Shown here one piece after another: positions 17,312-26,274 of a stretch of 64,000 nt of DNA. The stretch is from an uncultured Bacteriovoracaceae bacterium. Its GTDB lineage: Bacteria > Bdellovibrionota > Bacteriovoracia > Bacteriovoracales > Bacteriovoracaceae. How positions within the stretch are numbered: position 1 is the first letter of the stretch; every line of letters starts with the position of its first letter. The translations under genes were made by a program, and so were the position numbers. Where the stretch lies: NCBI GenBank assembly GCA_937923325.1, contig CAKZUQ010000004.1, positions 36,397 through 100,396 of the forward strand. The letters are read 5' to 3'. Under the pieces are notes generated by a model. That model did no database searches. It worked only from the letters and a program-made list of their open reading frames with translations, and was not told the DNA's origin.

Positions 17312-18777
17312 AATTTCTCTTATTAGCTCTATTAAGTTTAAACTTATATGCACTAAACTGTAGTGATCCAGAAATGGAGAGTATTCCTACCTTACACGAA
17401 GGAAGGATAAAAACTCTCTTAGTAACTGCAAGGACAACAGTTAAGGCCCTAACTGGAAAATCCAGTTATCAAGACATGAGTGCTATGGAACTATTTTGTA
17501 TCCTAAATAACAACTCAGAAAAGTTTGACCTCCAAATTCCTATAGAGCATGTCGAGCTAAAGAAATTCTTCAAACTAGAAAAATCATCTATAAATATAAA
17601 TGATGCCATTGATAAACAAGAGCTAATACGAGTGGAAATAGTAAAACAGCAAAAGACTCAAAGCTCGTACAAAAAAGCTCTAAATAAGCTTTGGTTTAGA
17701 ATGGATAATTTTTTAAAACTTAAAGACGGACAAATTTGGCTTTTGCCAATAAAGGTTGAAGATGGCTTCTCTTGGCACACATATAAAGACATTTTAAGTA
17801 AAACAAGTGATGTAAAAGCTCAGATCTTAAAAAGAGCAACTATTTATGATTTAACTGAAGATACAAGCTACAAACTAGAAAATAAGCTTATCAAGTACCA
17901 ATTATTCTCAGTTGCGATGCTTATATCAATACTAGCGATTGTGTTTCTAGTTGTTATAAAAAACAAAAAAATTGGTATTAGCTTATCTGCTATAACTATC
18001 ATTATTCAATTAATAGGAATTACACTTAGAGTGTTTATTTCGGGAAGAGCACCGATCACAAACATGTATGAAACAGTAATGTTCTCTGGTCTAGGAGCCC
18101 TTATAATAGCAATGATTATTAATCTTGTTAAAAAAGATACAATCTACATACTAGGAGGATTAGGATATAATATTCTATGCCTATTTATGATGAAGTTTTC
18201 AGGTGGAATGCTTAATGAGAACATATCTCCCCTAGTGCCTGTTTTAAGAGATAATTTTTGGCTTTCAACGCATGTAACAACTATTATTTTATCTTATGCT
18301 GCATTAGCATTAAGTTGGATGATAGCAAACATCACACTCTTTAAGCAGAGATTTGGGTCTATTACTAAAAAAGAGTATAGATATAACCAAGGACTAATTT
18401 ACACATGTGTAATTGTAGGTACCATAATGCTATCAGCAGGTATAATACTTGGAGGAGTCTGGGCCGATTATTCTTGGGGAAGATTTTGGGGATGGGACCC
18501 AAAAGAAACCTGGTCTCTAATAGTATTACTGCTTTATATGGCACTTCTTCATGGAAAAGGAACTAATTGGATCAAACCTCATGCTTTTATCATAGCTTGT
18601 GCAGCAGGATTTATGAGTGTAATGATGGCCTGGTTCGGAGTTAACTACATACTAGCAGCAGGGCTGCACTCCTATGGATTTAGCGAGGGTGGAGCAATAT
18701 TCCTAGGAAGTTTCTTTGCTGTACAGACTATTCTTATCTTAATTACGTATAAAAACAAGACCGTTTCAATTAAATAA
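17308..18777 (+). CDS. ccsA: cytochrome c biogenesis protein CcsA (ResC) with periplasmic N-terminal extension
   Basis: The haem-handling partner of ResB. Residues 1-20 are a signal-like helix (FLLLALLSLNLYAL), followed by a periplasmic region of about 170 residues. The C-terminal half carries about eight membrane helices, with the tryptophan-rich WWD motif in WGRFWGWDPKETW and conserved His in LSTHVTT and GLHSYG. The extension makes it longer (489 residues) than a minimal CcsA. The start at 17308 has the ATGA overlap with resB; the frame extends up to 17266, but the chosen Met gives a clean signal peptide. Confidence 0.9.
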   Translation: MKFLLLALLSLNLYALNCSDPEMESIPTLHEGRIKTLLVTARTTVKALTGKSSYQDMSAMELFCILNNNSEKFDLQIPIEHVELKKFFKLEKSSININDAIDKQELIRVEIVKQQKTQSSYKKALNKLWFRMDNFLKLKDGQIWLLPIKVEDGFSWHTYKDILSKTSDVKAQILKRATIYDLTEDTSYKLENKLIKYQLFSVAMLISILAIVFLVVIKNKKIGISLSAITIIIQLIGITLRVFISGRAPITNMYETVMFSGLGALIIAMIINLVKKDTIYILGGLGYNILCLFMMKFSGGMLNENISPLVPVLRDNFWLSTHVTTIILSYAALALSWMIANITLFKQRFGSITKKEYRYNQGLIYTCVIVGTIMLSAGIILGGVWADYSWGRFWGWDPKETWSLIVLLLYMALLHGKGTNWIKPHAFIIACAAGFMSVMMAWFGVNYILAAGLHSYGFSEGGAIFLGSFFAVQTILILITYKNKTVSIK

Positions 18778-19111
18778 ACCTATAAAATAGATAATAATTT
18801 ACCAGCATTAACAAAATTGCTGGTAAAGTATCTAAGAGTGGATCCTTAATTCTAATTCTCACCATAGAGCCCATAAGCATAAGAGTCCCAAGACCTAACG
18901 AAGAAAGAATTCCAATTTTTGGGATATAAAATGAAGCAATAAGACCTAATCCACCTAAAAGTTCTAAGTATCCTGTCAACATTCTATATTCAAGCATCTT
19001 ATATCTAGTGAACTCATTGATCATGTGATCTGTTAAAAGAACAGATAGTCCATAGAAAATAAAAGCGATTCCAGATACACAAATAAGTATAATATCTACA
19101 GTGTTTAACAT
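18770..19111 (-). CDS. DoxX-like small membrane protein
   Basis: A 113-residue protein with four predicted transmembrane helices, and YLELLGGLGLIASF, which resembles the helix-2/3 region of DoxX. DoxX proteins accompany respiratory or redox enzymes, but most have unknown roles. It converges on ccsA with an 8-base overlap and is divergent from a second DoxX-like gene. Confidence 0.65.
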   Translation of the reverse strand: MLNTVDIILICVSGIAFIFYGLSVLLTDHMINEFTRYKMLEYRMLTGYLELLGGLGLIASFYIPKIGILSSLGLGTLMLMGSMVRIRIKDPLLDTLPAILLMLVNYYLFYRFI

Positions 19112-19194
19112 TTGACTAGGATATCAAACTTCACATCTCAAACATAACTATTTAAGTTGTACAAAATATAAGTAACAAAACACAAGAGGTTAAA

Positions 19195-19533
19195 ATGAGT
19201 TTAGAAACATTACTTGAGGTCGCCAAATATGTTACAGCAGTAGCAATATTTTTTGTCTGGGTTGTAAGATATGAAAACATTGTCAAAGAGTTCAAAGAAT
19301 ATAACTTACCTACATGGCTTAGAGATTTAACAGGTATCCTAAAGCTGTCTTTCGCTATCATGATTCTCAGCAAAAACGAAGAAATTATTATAATTGGAGC
19401 ATCAGGTATATGCCTACTGATGCTAGCCGCTCAATTTACGCACTTAAAAGTTAATTCAAAAGTGTTTCTAAGATTACCATCCCTAATCTTACTTGGAATT
19501 ACTGGGATACTAACTCTAAATTATATCTCCTAG
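19195..19533 (+). CDS. DoxX-like small membrane protein (second copy)
   Basis: A 112-residue protein with four hydrophobic helices; the pattern VVRYENIVKEFKEYNLPTWL then LTGILKLSFAIMIL matches small DoxX-like proteins. It is divergent from the other DoxX-like gene (starts 83 bases apart) but not closely similar to it. It has an AGAGGT ribosome-binding site. Function unknown. Confidence 0.65.
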   Translation: MSLETLLEVAKYVTAVAIFFVWVVRYENIVKEFKEYNLPTWLRDLTGILKLSFAIMILSKNEEIIIIGASGICLLMLAAQFTHLKVNSKVFLRLPSLILLGITGILTLNYIS

Positions 19534-19540
19534 AGATATT

Positions 19541-19951
19541 TTACATAGCTTTTAAATAAGAAATTAATAAGACAATGAGTCCTAATAGTATACTGAGTCC
19601 ATATGTAAGGCCAACTATTTTCTTTTTACCAGTGTTTAAGTCAACATGATTTGGCATAGCTTCATCAAAACTGGCCTTTTGAAATTCTTCTGGGACTTCA
19701 TCTGTTATTCCATACTCTAAAAGTTCTCTTTTAGCTTTATTAGAGAGTGCACAAAGGTCTGTTTCAATTTCTATTGCGAGTAGGTTATTTGAAAGATCAG
19801 GCCCATGTAGATATCTTAAATTGTTGCTTAATGAATCTTTATTAGACATTGAAATTTGCTCATCTTTAATGACTTCAAAGCTAATATTTTCATTTTCAAG
19901 AATCCTTGAAATTCCTTCAACATCTTTTTCACTGAGTGCACCAAATATCAT
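19541..19951 (-). CDS. hypothetical protein with C-terminal membrane anchor
   Basis: A 136-residue protein. The N-terminus (EKDVEGISRILENENISFEV) resembles the small alpha-beta fold of DUF2007-type putative signalling proteins. The middle is acidic. Residues about 112-134 form one transmembrane helix, so the protein is tail-anchored. I do not recognise a family with confidence. It lies downstream of a secreted protein gene but is separated from it by a terminator. Confidence 0.6.
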   Translation of the reverse strand: MIFGALSEKDVEGISRILENENISFEVIKDEQISMSNKDSLSNNLRYLHGPDLSNNLLAIEIETDLCALSNKAKRELLEYGITDEVPEEFQKASFDEAMPNHVDLNTGKKKIVGLTYGLSILLGLIVLLISYLKAM

Positions 19952-19966
19952 TTACAGCCCTTAAAT

Positions 19967-19999
19967 AAAAAAAGCGAGAGTTTATATTCCCGCTTTTTT
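19967..19999 (-). terminator. terminator of the secreted-protein gene ending at 20026
   Basis: AAAAAAAGCG and CGCTTTTTT form a stem with a short imperfect extension around a loop of about 14 bases. A/T tracts flank both sides, so it can act in both directions. It lies just after the gene that ends at 20026. Confidence 0.7.
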
Positions 20000-20025
20000 A
20001 CATATATCTCTATATCAATTTTGAA

Positions 20026-21219
20026 TTAAAATAAAATGTATGGATTTTTATTTTGATCTTTAATCGCGTTTACCATGTCAGTATTTTGAATAGACTCGAA
20101 GAAACCAAACAAAGCACCTTCATTTTTTCTTTGTTCGATATAAAAAGATTCAATAAAGTTTTGCACGTTAGATTTAATCCAACCAGGAATAGGTAAAAAT
20201 CCTAATCCAGCATTTGCCAACGATAATAACCCTCTAAATCTTTTAACTTTCGATGGTTTATCATAGTAAAAAGCTACAGGCATACTAAAGTCAAACATAT
20301 GCCTATTGTTAATAGTATCTAAAATTACTTTCTGTCCATTTACTTCACCATGTGCAAAAGCATAATTGATTCTTGAAGATCTATTATAACTAGCTCTTCT
20401 CAGTCTTGTGTTACTTGCTCTTACAACTGTAAAGAACTTATCTGCACCATATTTATCCCAGTTAGCCGCAGCTCTATTAGATTCTCTGAAATTAATTATA
20501 CCTATTTTGGATTCATAAATAGATGACCTAACTCTATCAAGTTCATTTTCTGTCATTCCAAGTTCTTGAGCTGAAAAGTTTTCAGTATAATGAAGAAGCA
20601 TAGACTGATGAAACATTCTTTGTTCTAAAACAAGGTCATGAACTTTAACAATTAAAAAGCTTGCAAAGTTTAAAAGAGGAACTGAATCGAATCTTTTCTT
20701 TGCAAAATCCAAAGCTTTTTTAACTACTTGGTAAGTTACATTTTTTCTATAGAAAAACTTTGCATCTGTTGGCTCAGCAACAATTGATAAATCTAGCATC
20801 TTCAAAGCTTTTTTAAGGTCAAATTCAAACTTTTTAAGTACATTCTTTCTATTTACTTCAGCAAAAGTTCGATCTACATCTAGGTTTGGTAAGTTTTCTA
20901 AGGCCTCTCTTACGATCCTAGGACTATCTTCATCTTGAGCAAGCATTGTATTTGAACTTGAAATTTCTTCAATAAAAGCATCTAATTCAAACTGATGAGA
21001 TTTTTGTGACATTCTTTTAATCTCAGACTTTAAATCATGCTTTATTTGATTAAGATATGGTTTTAAACTAAAGCTCTTTGCCATTTTGATCATCTTTACA
21101 GACGTCAACTCTCCAGCATCATTTCTTTTAAGTTTAAAACGCTTGTTAAAAGCATCTAAAGAAGCTGCATTTGCAACCGTTAGAGACGTTAAAATCGCAA
21201 ATAATAGCGTTATTTTCAT
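20026..21219 (-). CDS. secreted hypothetical protein
   Basis: About 397 residues with a clear signal peptide (ITLLFAILTSLTVANA, cleavage near residue 18). The mature part is helical and Lys-rich with no motif I recognise. An upstream in-frame ATG at 21273 exists, but the ATG at 21219 has an excellent AGGAGG site and starts the signal peptide, so it is chosen. The length, helical content and regular periplasmic signal suggest a lineage-specific periplasmic protein. It is expressed alone and ends in a terminator. Confidence 0.75.
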   Translation of the reverse strand: MKITLLFAILTSLTVANAASLDAFNKRFKLKRNDAGELTSVKMIKMAKSFSLKPYLNQIKHDLKSEIKRMSQKSHQFELDAFIEEISSSNTMLAQDEDSPRIVREALENLPNLDVDRTFAEVNRKNVLKKFEFDLKKALKMLDLSIVAEPTDAKFFYRKNVTYQVVKKALDFAKKRFDSVPLLNFASFLIVKVHDLVLEQRMFHQSMLLHYTENFSAQELGMTENELDRVRSSIYESKIGIINFRESNRAAANWDKYGADKFFTVVRASNTRLRRASYNRSSRINYAFAHGEVNGQKVILDTINNRHMFDFSMPVAFYYDKPSKVKRFRGLLSLANAGLGFLPIPGWIKSNVQNFIESFYIEQRKNEGALFGFFESIQNTDMVNAIKDQNKNPYILF

Positions 21220-21345
21220 ATGTTTCCTCCTAAATCCATGGAATAAAAAATAAGTTTTATAAATTCTATGCATAAAGATATGAAAAAACTAGCCACCTAT
21301 ACAAAATGTAAGGTTTTGTTTTTTATTCTGTGTTAATAATAAAAA

Positions 21346-22224
21346 ATGATAATTCAAACACTTACAGTATCATTACTTGGTTTAAAACTAGCAGTTATAC
21401 CTTTTCAATTTCCCAAAGACAGACTGTATAGACCCAATATCGATACTGGATATAAGCAATATGAAACCCTAAGCATTCACAATACAAATAAGTACGTCTT
21501 AACATATGATGATGGCCCGCACATAACTAGAACTCCAAAAATACTGGATATTTTAAAGAAAAAAAATGTAAAAGCCACATTCTTCATAGTTACAAGTAAA
21601 CTCAACAACAAGACCTTTCCAATATTTAAACGAATCCTCGATGAAGGACATATCGCTGCAAGCCACCACCATGAACACGATAATAACAATAATCAATCTG
21701 AATCAGAATTTAAAAATAAACTTAAAGCATCCATTATAAAGCTTGCAAGCTTTTACCATAGAGCTGGTTATACATATAATAAAATATATTATAGATTTCC
21801 ATATGCTGCCTATGGTGAAAATTCTAATTACCACCACATGAATGTCATTAATGAAGTATCCAATGAGCTATTTAGTGATAACTGTATCAACTTCGCATTT
21901 TGGGACATTGACTCTGGAGACTGGATACCTACTTTAACAGCTGAAGAAGTATTTAAAAATATCAAATCACATGATATTGGTGGTCAATACACAAGCTATA
22001 GAATTAAGAAGATCAATGGTAAAAAGAAAATTATCAAAAAAACTGTAACTAACAACTCTCCTACTAAAGGTGGAGTTATACTAATGCATGATATTCAAGA
22101 AAGAACTATAAAGGCGACTGAGCTATTCTTAAATTACGTAGAAAGAAATAACTATTCAATAGAAAGCTTAAATAATGTAGATGAATTTAGTTTTCAAAAT
22201 AGACGGTGTAAACTATCTCTTTAA
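21346..22224 (+). CDS. secreted polysaccharide deacetylase (CE4/NodB)
   Basis: A 292-residue CE4 esterase with a likely N-terminal signal (residues 1-20). All five NodB motifs are visible: TYDDGPH (catalytic Asp55 and metal Asp56), SHHHEH (metal His107 and His111), RFPYAAYG, FWDIDSGDW and VILMHD (catalytic-acid His). It should remove N-acetyl groups from chitin-, peptidoglycan- or GlcNAc-containing polymers in the periplasm or outside. Motif conservation argues for activity; the substrate is unknown. In predatory relatives such enzymes modify prey or self wall, which is possible here. It converges on the next gene with a 12-base overlap. Confidence 0.88.
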   Translation: MIIQTLTVSLLGLKLAVIPFQFPKDRLYRPNIDTGYKQYETLSIHNTNKYVLTYDDGPHITRTPKILDILKKKNVKATFFIVTSKLNNKTFPIFKRILDEGHIAASHHHEHDNNNNQSESEFKNKLKASIIKLASFYHRAGYTYNKIYYRFPYAAYGENSNYHHMNVINEVSNELFSDNCINFAFWDIDSGDWIPTLTAEEVFKNIKSHDIGGQYTSYRIKKINGKKKIIKKTVTNNSPTKGGVILMHDIQERTIKATELFLNYVERNNYSIESLNNVDEFSFQNRRCKLSL

Positions 22225-22998
22225 TTTTTGCGGTCTTTGCGAAACAGGAGTTATTCCATCATGATCCATATTCCACCTATCAAGTAAATACTCCTGTCTC
22301 TCTACTCTGTAAAATTGAAGAGAACCATCAAGAGTATTTAGCTTTGATTGAAGTTCTGACTGTAGTAATATTTTTTCTTGCTTTAATTTTAAAAGACCAT
22401 CTATGGCCAAACGTTTCTGTCTTTTAAGTTCATTAATCTTTTCATCATATTGAGCAGCAACTCTTATTTTTTCTTGCTTGTAACCCCATAAATAGTTATT
22501 AATATTATTGAGCTGAGTTAAAAAGCCATCCTTTTTTAGCAGGAGAATTTCTCTATATTTTGAGGCCTCAAAGACTCTCATCGCCAATGTTGGAGAATGA
22601 AAGTTTAATATAACGCCCCTGGGAAAATACTTATCTTCAGAGTAGCAATTGGCGAAGTTTTTCACATATATAATAAAATAAAAATCTTCAACGCTTCTTA
22701 CATTTGCTCTACACGGCAAATCAGTATCTTTAGTATTTATATTAAAACTTACTTCATCACCGGCTTTAAAAAACTTCACGTTATTATTTTCAACTTTAAC
22801 TTTAAGTACTCGACCCGTTTTGTCTTTATCCGTAACTCGACCAGAGAAACTTTGATAATCAACCTTAGGGTTCATTACACTATTATTTGCTTTATCTACA
22901 AATCCATTATTGTTTAAATTAGGCAAACCTAAGTTCGCGTGAACAAAACTCATAGAAAAAAGAGATAATAATATAATTTTTTGGACACTTAGTATCAT
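22213..22998 (-). CDS. periplasmic hypothetical protein with coiled coil
   Basis: A 261-residue protein with a signal peptide (IILLSLFSMSFVHA). Residues about 40-130 look like a beta-rich domain (FSGRVTDKDKTGRVLKVKVEN). A long charged helix with coiled-coil character covers about 160-240 (YKQEKIRVAAQYDEKINELK). No enzymatic motif is seen, and I cannot name a family. Confidence 0.7.
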   Translation of the reverse strand: MILSVQKIILLSLFSMSFVHANLGLPNLNNNGFVDKANNSVMNPKVDYQSFSGRVTDKDKTGRVLKVKVENNNVKFFKAGDEVSFNINTKDTDLPCRANVRSVEDFYFIIYVKNFANCYSEDKYFPRGVILNFHSPTLAMRVFEASKYREILLLKKDGFLTQLNNINNYLWGYKQEKIRVAAQYDEKINELKRQKRLAIDGLLKLKQEKILLQSELQSKLNTLDGSLQFYRVERQEYLLDRWNMDHDGITPVSQRPQKLKR

Positions 22999-23058
22999 AA
23001 TAACTATTATGAACCAAATTCAAGATAAATCAACTGACTGTATATATAGGAGAAAATA

Positions 23059-23703
23059 ATGGAATTTTTTATCGACACTGGAAATATTGAAGAAATTAAA
23101 GAAGCATACTCATGGGGCTTTGTTGATGGAGTTACTACTAACCCTTCTCTGGTAGCAAAAGAAGGTATTAACCAAACAACATTAATCACTGACATTGCAA
23201 AAATTGTAGACGGTCCAATATCTGCCGAAGTAATCTCTTTAGATGCTCAAGGTATGTTAAAAGAAGCCTACGAACTAGCAAAGATTAATAAGAACATAGT
23301 AATTAAGCTTCCAATGACTAAAGACGGAATGATTGCTTGCAAAGAACTTAGTGAAAATAACATCAAAACAAACATCACACTTATATTTAGTGCTAACCAA
23401 GCTCTTTTAGCGGCTAAAAATGGTGCAACTTATGTTTCTCCCTTTTTAGGCAGACTTGAAGATATTGGCCAAAGTGGACTTGTTCTTATTACGGAGATTA
23501 AAGAGATATTTGATAATTTCGGTTTTCCAACTAAAATTTTAAGTGCATCTGTTAGACACCCAGACCATGTAAAGAATGTGGCCCTATTAGGCTCTGACGT
23601 TGCGACAATTCCATTTAAAGTGATGAAAGCATTATTTGCTCATCCTTTAACTGACAAAGGTATTAAGCAGTTCTTAGATGATCATAAACAAGCAAATTCA
23701 TAA
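23059..23703 (+). CDS. tal: transaldolase / fructose-6-phosphate aldolase family
   Basis: A 214-residue protein of the short TalC/FSA class (about 215 residues; full transaldolases are longer). MEFFIDTGN starts the barrel, GVTTNPSLV follows, the Schiff-base Lys is in NIVIKLPMT, and [13 protein letters not shown] and [13 protein letters not shown] are hallmark segments. It transfers dihydroxyacetone units in the non-oxidative pentose phosphate pathway, or cleaves fructose-6-phosphate; sequence alone does not separate these. It is monocistronic with a strong hairpin behind it. Confidence 0.92.
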   Translation: MEFFIDTGNIEEIKEAYSWGFVDGVTTNPSLVAKEGINQTTLITDIAKIVDGPISAEVISLDAQGMLKEAYELAKINKNIVIKLPMTKDGMIACKELSENNIKTNITLIFSANQALLAAKNGATYVSPFLGRLEDIGQSGLVLITEIKEIFDNFGFPTKILSASVRHPDHVKNVALLGSDVATIPFKVMKALFAHPLTDKGIKQFLDDHKQANS

Positions 23704-23712
23704 ATAATATCT

Positions 23713-23751
23713 ATTATCTGTGCCAGCCAGCGCAAGGGTGGCACAGATAAT
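23713..23751 (+). terminator. 13-bp perfect inverted repeat after tal
   Basis: ATTATCTGTGCCA and TGGCACAGATAAT are perfectly complementary over 13 bp with a 13-base GC-rich loop. It begins 10 bases after the tal stop codon. The following sequence has only a weak T tract, so it is an intrinsic terminator or mRNA 3' stabiliser. The rest of 23752-23943 is AT-rich with no other feature seen. Confidence 0.65.
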
Positions 23752-23943
23752 TGCTTTATAACTTATTTACAAATAAGCAAATTAATAAAATATCCTTAAT
23801 AAAAAAAAATGATAACTATTTATAATCACATTAAAATTTAAAAAAACCAACACCAAACAGACAATAATACTCAAGAATAGCAAGTACTAGCCGATAATAT
23901 ACATGAGTTCACAGCTCAGGATTAAATATTGGGGATTACTTAA

Positions 23944-24750
23944 ATGAGATTTTTATTGTTTTCATTTTTATTGTTAACTTTTACTTCGTGCTTACCAAAA
24001 GAAGTTGAGCAAAGTACTAATACAAATATATCTAAGTGGGACAGATCATTTCCAATAGCACTTAGTATAAGTGATGACTTTGATTTTGTTGAGATGAATG
24101 AGATTAGAACATCTTCAAATAGCTGGGACACAGCTCTAAATTCATCCGTTACATTAATGGACAACTCTGGAACAACAACAAGTAAATCAAATGATTTAAG
24201 ATCTTATCAAGATGGAGTAATGGGAATTTATAAAATATATAGTTGGCCTAGTGATCTACCTGATAGTGCATTAGCTGTTACACAGCTATTTGGAACAAGA
24301 AGAAACATTGGCTCATCAGATGAATACATTCAAATCAATCATGCAGATATACTAGTTAATTATGACTCTAGCTTTGAATACTACACAACATATGGATATG
24401 ATCTACAATCTGTTATAACTCATGAAATGGGACATTTTCTAGGATTACTTCATGAAAATAGCTCTCCAAGCCAATCTGTAATGTTTCCATCGATTTCAAG
24501 ATGGACACCTAACAGAGAGCCCAAAGACAACGATATTGCCAGTTTAAGAAATCTATATGACTTCAACTCTGGTAGTGTAACAGTAGCATCTAGGGGCCTG
24601 GCCAGTAGTCAATCAAACACAACAGATACACAAGCAGTGGTAATTCTTTTTGAAGCAAGAGCTGATGGCAAAGAAAACATCACTGTAAGAGATGCAAAAT
24701 CAAATAAAATTATTTCCCAAGACACCGTAGGGTGTGAACATTCAAAATAG
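23944..24750 (+). CDS. matrixin-like zinc metalloprotease lipoprotein
   Basis: A 268-residue predicted lipoprotein: the signal sequence ends LTFTSC with lipidation Cys16. The zinc motif HExxHxxGxxH is HEMGHFLGLLH (His160, Glu161, His164, His170), with a plausible Met-turn in QSVMFPS downstream, as in metzincins of the matrixin group. FPIALSIS and SWDTAL resemble the N-terminal metzincin strands and helix. It should be an active surface or periplasmic endopeptidase. The C-terminal 60 residues are low complexity. Secreted metalloproteases are common in predatory bacteria; the target is unknown. Confidence 0.88.
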   Translation: MRFLLFSFLLLTFTSCLPKEVEQSTNTNISKWDRSFPIALSISDDFDFVEMNEIRTSSNSWDTALNSSVTLMDNSGTTTSKSNDLRSYQDGVMGIYKIYSWPSDLPDSALAVTQLFGTRRNIGSSDEYIQINHADILVNYDSSFEYYTTYGYDLQSVITHEMGHFLGLLHENSSPSQSVMFPSISRWTPNREPKDNDIASLRNLYDFNSGSVTVASRGLASSQSNTTDTQAVVILFEARADGKENITVRDAKSNKIISQDTVGCEHSK

Positions 24751-24760
24751 ATAGAATAAT

Positions 24761-24787
24761 AAAAAGGAGTCACGAAGACTCCTTTTT
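24761..24787. terminator. bidirectional rho-independent terminator
   Basis: AAAAAGGAGTC-ACGAA-GACTCCTTTTT is a perfect 11-bp stem with T tracts on both strands. It lies between the convergent metalloprotease and topoisomerase A genes and serves both. Confidence 0.92.
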
Positions 24788-24817
24788 ATTATCAATTTAA
24801 GTATTATTTAGAAGTTA

Positions 24818-26260
24818 CTATTTCTTTTTTGTTTTTTTCTTCGATTTCTTCTTAGAAATCTTTTCAATTTTTTTATAAACTTTTTTCTTAGCATCAGCTT
24901 TAGCTTTCATAATTTCTTCTAGCTTTTTATCAACTTCATTTAGCTCTTCAATAAGTTTCTTTTTTATTTTTGCAGGTGATTTCAATATTGCTTCATATGT
25001 CTTAATTTTAACTTTATCTTCTTTTATTAAAAGCGTTCTTTTAGCTACTTCCTCCTTGGTCATTCTATATATTGCCATATCAGCAAGGTAGTCAGCGTAG
25101 TTAAACTTCTTTGATACAAGATATTCTACATAAGCTTTTCTATTGGCCTTTTTTTCTGCTACAGCGTAGTGCTTTTCTTTAATAAATCTAATAATTTCGT
25201 TATTTTTATTCAATCTTTCTTTTGCATCAAAAATTAAGAGTTCATATCTTCTCTTTACAACTTCTAGTCTTTTGATTGTAAAGATCTCGATAATTTCTTC
25301 AACTTTATCTAATACCTTAACACCTCTTTCTGAAATTAAAGTATAATTAGGAACCACACTCGCATGAGTGGCCATCGTTTTTTGAATTTGCGCTAAACTT
25401 GGTTGAGCTCCTCTTTTAAAAAGTAGTTCTACCATAACATCATTATCAACAGAGCTATCTATATAATCTTTGATAATATCTTTTTCGATTTGATTATTTA
25501 GGAACTTATATAGTTTTTTAGCATCATAGCCTTTAGGTAGCTCAGTGATATAGAGTTTTCCATTGACCTCTTTAAACCCCATATTAAAAAGAACTCTTCC
25601 ACTCTTCTCAATATTTATTTTCTCAGAGTAGTTTCTTACCCATGGTTTAATTTTGGTTGCTTTTTTATCAGTGATAAACCCAATCATCGATTTGATGATA
25701 TCTTTATGATTAAAACTTGGAATCACAGAAGAGAAACCAGTCCCAATACCTTCAGACCCATTTAAAAGCATTATTGGAAGTTTCGGTAAAAATGAAACGG
25801 GCTCCATAACTTTTTCATCATAGTTAGGAACCATATCTACTTGGTTCATATCATCAAAAAGTAAAACTTTGGCAACCTCACCTAATTTACATTCGATATA
25901 CCTTGCAGCGGCAGCCTGTGTTTCCATTCTCTCACCAAAGTATCCCTTTTTATCGATTAGGGGATAATTATTTGAGAAAGTATAGTCTTGGGCTAAATTA
26001 ACAATAGAAGACTCTACTGAAGCAGGACCGTGTGGATGAAGAGTTAAAACTAATCCAGTAAGAGATGAAACCTTCATCAGCCCTTTAGACTGGTTTCTAA
26101 ATAAAGTATAAAGGATTCTTCTTTGACTCGGTTTGAGACCATCTTGCATATAAGGGATAGCACGATCCATCAATGTATAGATTTGATAGGTTCTATATTC
26201 ATCTTTAACAAGCTTCTCTAAAGGAACAGCGTCCATAGAGTGAAAATATTGTTCAGTCAT
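24818..26260 (-). CDS. type IIA topoisomerase A subunit, short T4/eukaryote-like form
   Basis: A 480-residue DNA breakage-reunion subunit. DGLKPSQRRILYTLF begins the winged-helix core, and the catalytic pair Arg120-Tyr121 is in AAAARYIEC. NGSEGIGTGFSS and PIMLLNGSEG resemble T4 gp52 and eukaryotic topo II more than GyrA/ParC. The protein stops after the coiled-coil gate: the C-terminal beta-pinwheel of GyrA is absent and is replaced by a Lys-rich tail. Without the pinwheel it should relax and decatenate rather than supercoil (inference). It lies 14 bases downstream of the B subunit. Confidence 0.88.
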   Translation of the reverse strand: MTEQYFHSMDAVPLEKLVKDEYRTYQIYTLMDRAIPYMQDGLKPSQRRILYTLFRNQSKGLMKVSSLTGLVLTLHPHGPASVESSIVNLAQDYTFSNNYPLIDKKGYFGERMETQAAAARYIECKLGEVAKVLLFDDMNQVDMVPNYDEKVMEPVSFLPKLPIMLLNGSEGIGTGFSSVIPSFNHKDIIKSMIGFITDKKATKIKPWVRNYSEKINIEKSGRVLFNMGFKEVNGKLYITELPKGYDAKKLYKFLNNQIEKDIIKDYIDSSVDNDVMVELLFKRGAQPSLAQIQKTMATHASVVPNYTLISERGVKVLDKVEEIIEIFTIKRLEVVKRRYELLIFDAKERLNKNNEIIRFIKEKHYAVAEKKANRKAYVEYLVSKKFNYADYLADMAIYRMTKEEVAKRTLLIKEDKVKIKTYEAILKSPAKIKKKLIEELNEVDKKLEEIMKAKADAKKKVYKKIEKISKKKSKKKTKKK

Positions 26261-26274
26261 TTATTAATCCTCTA

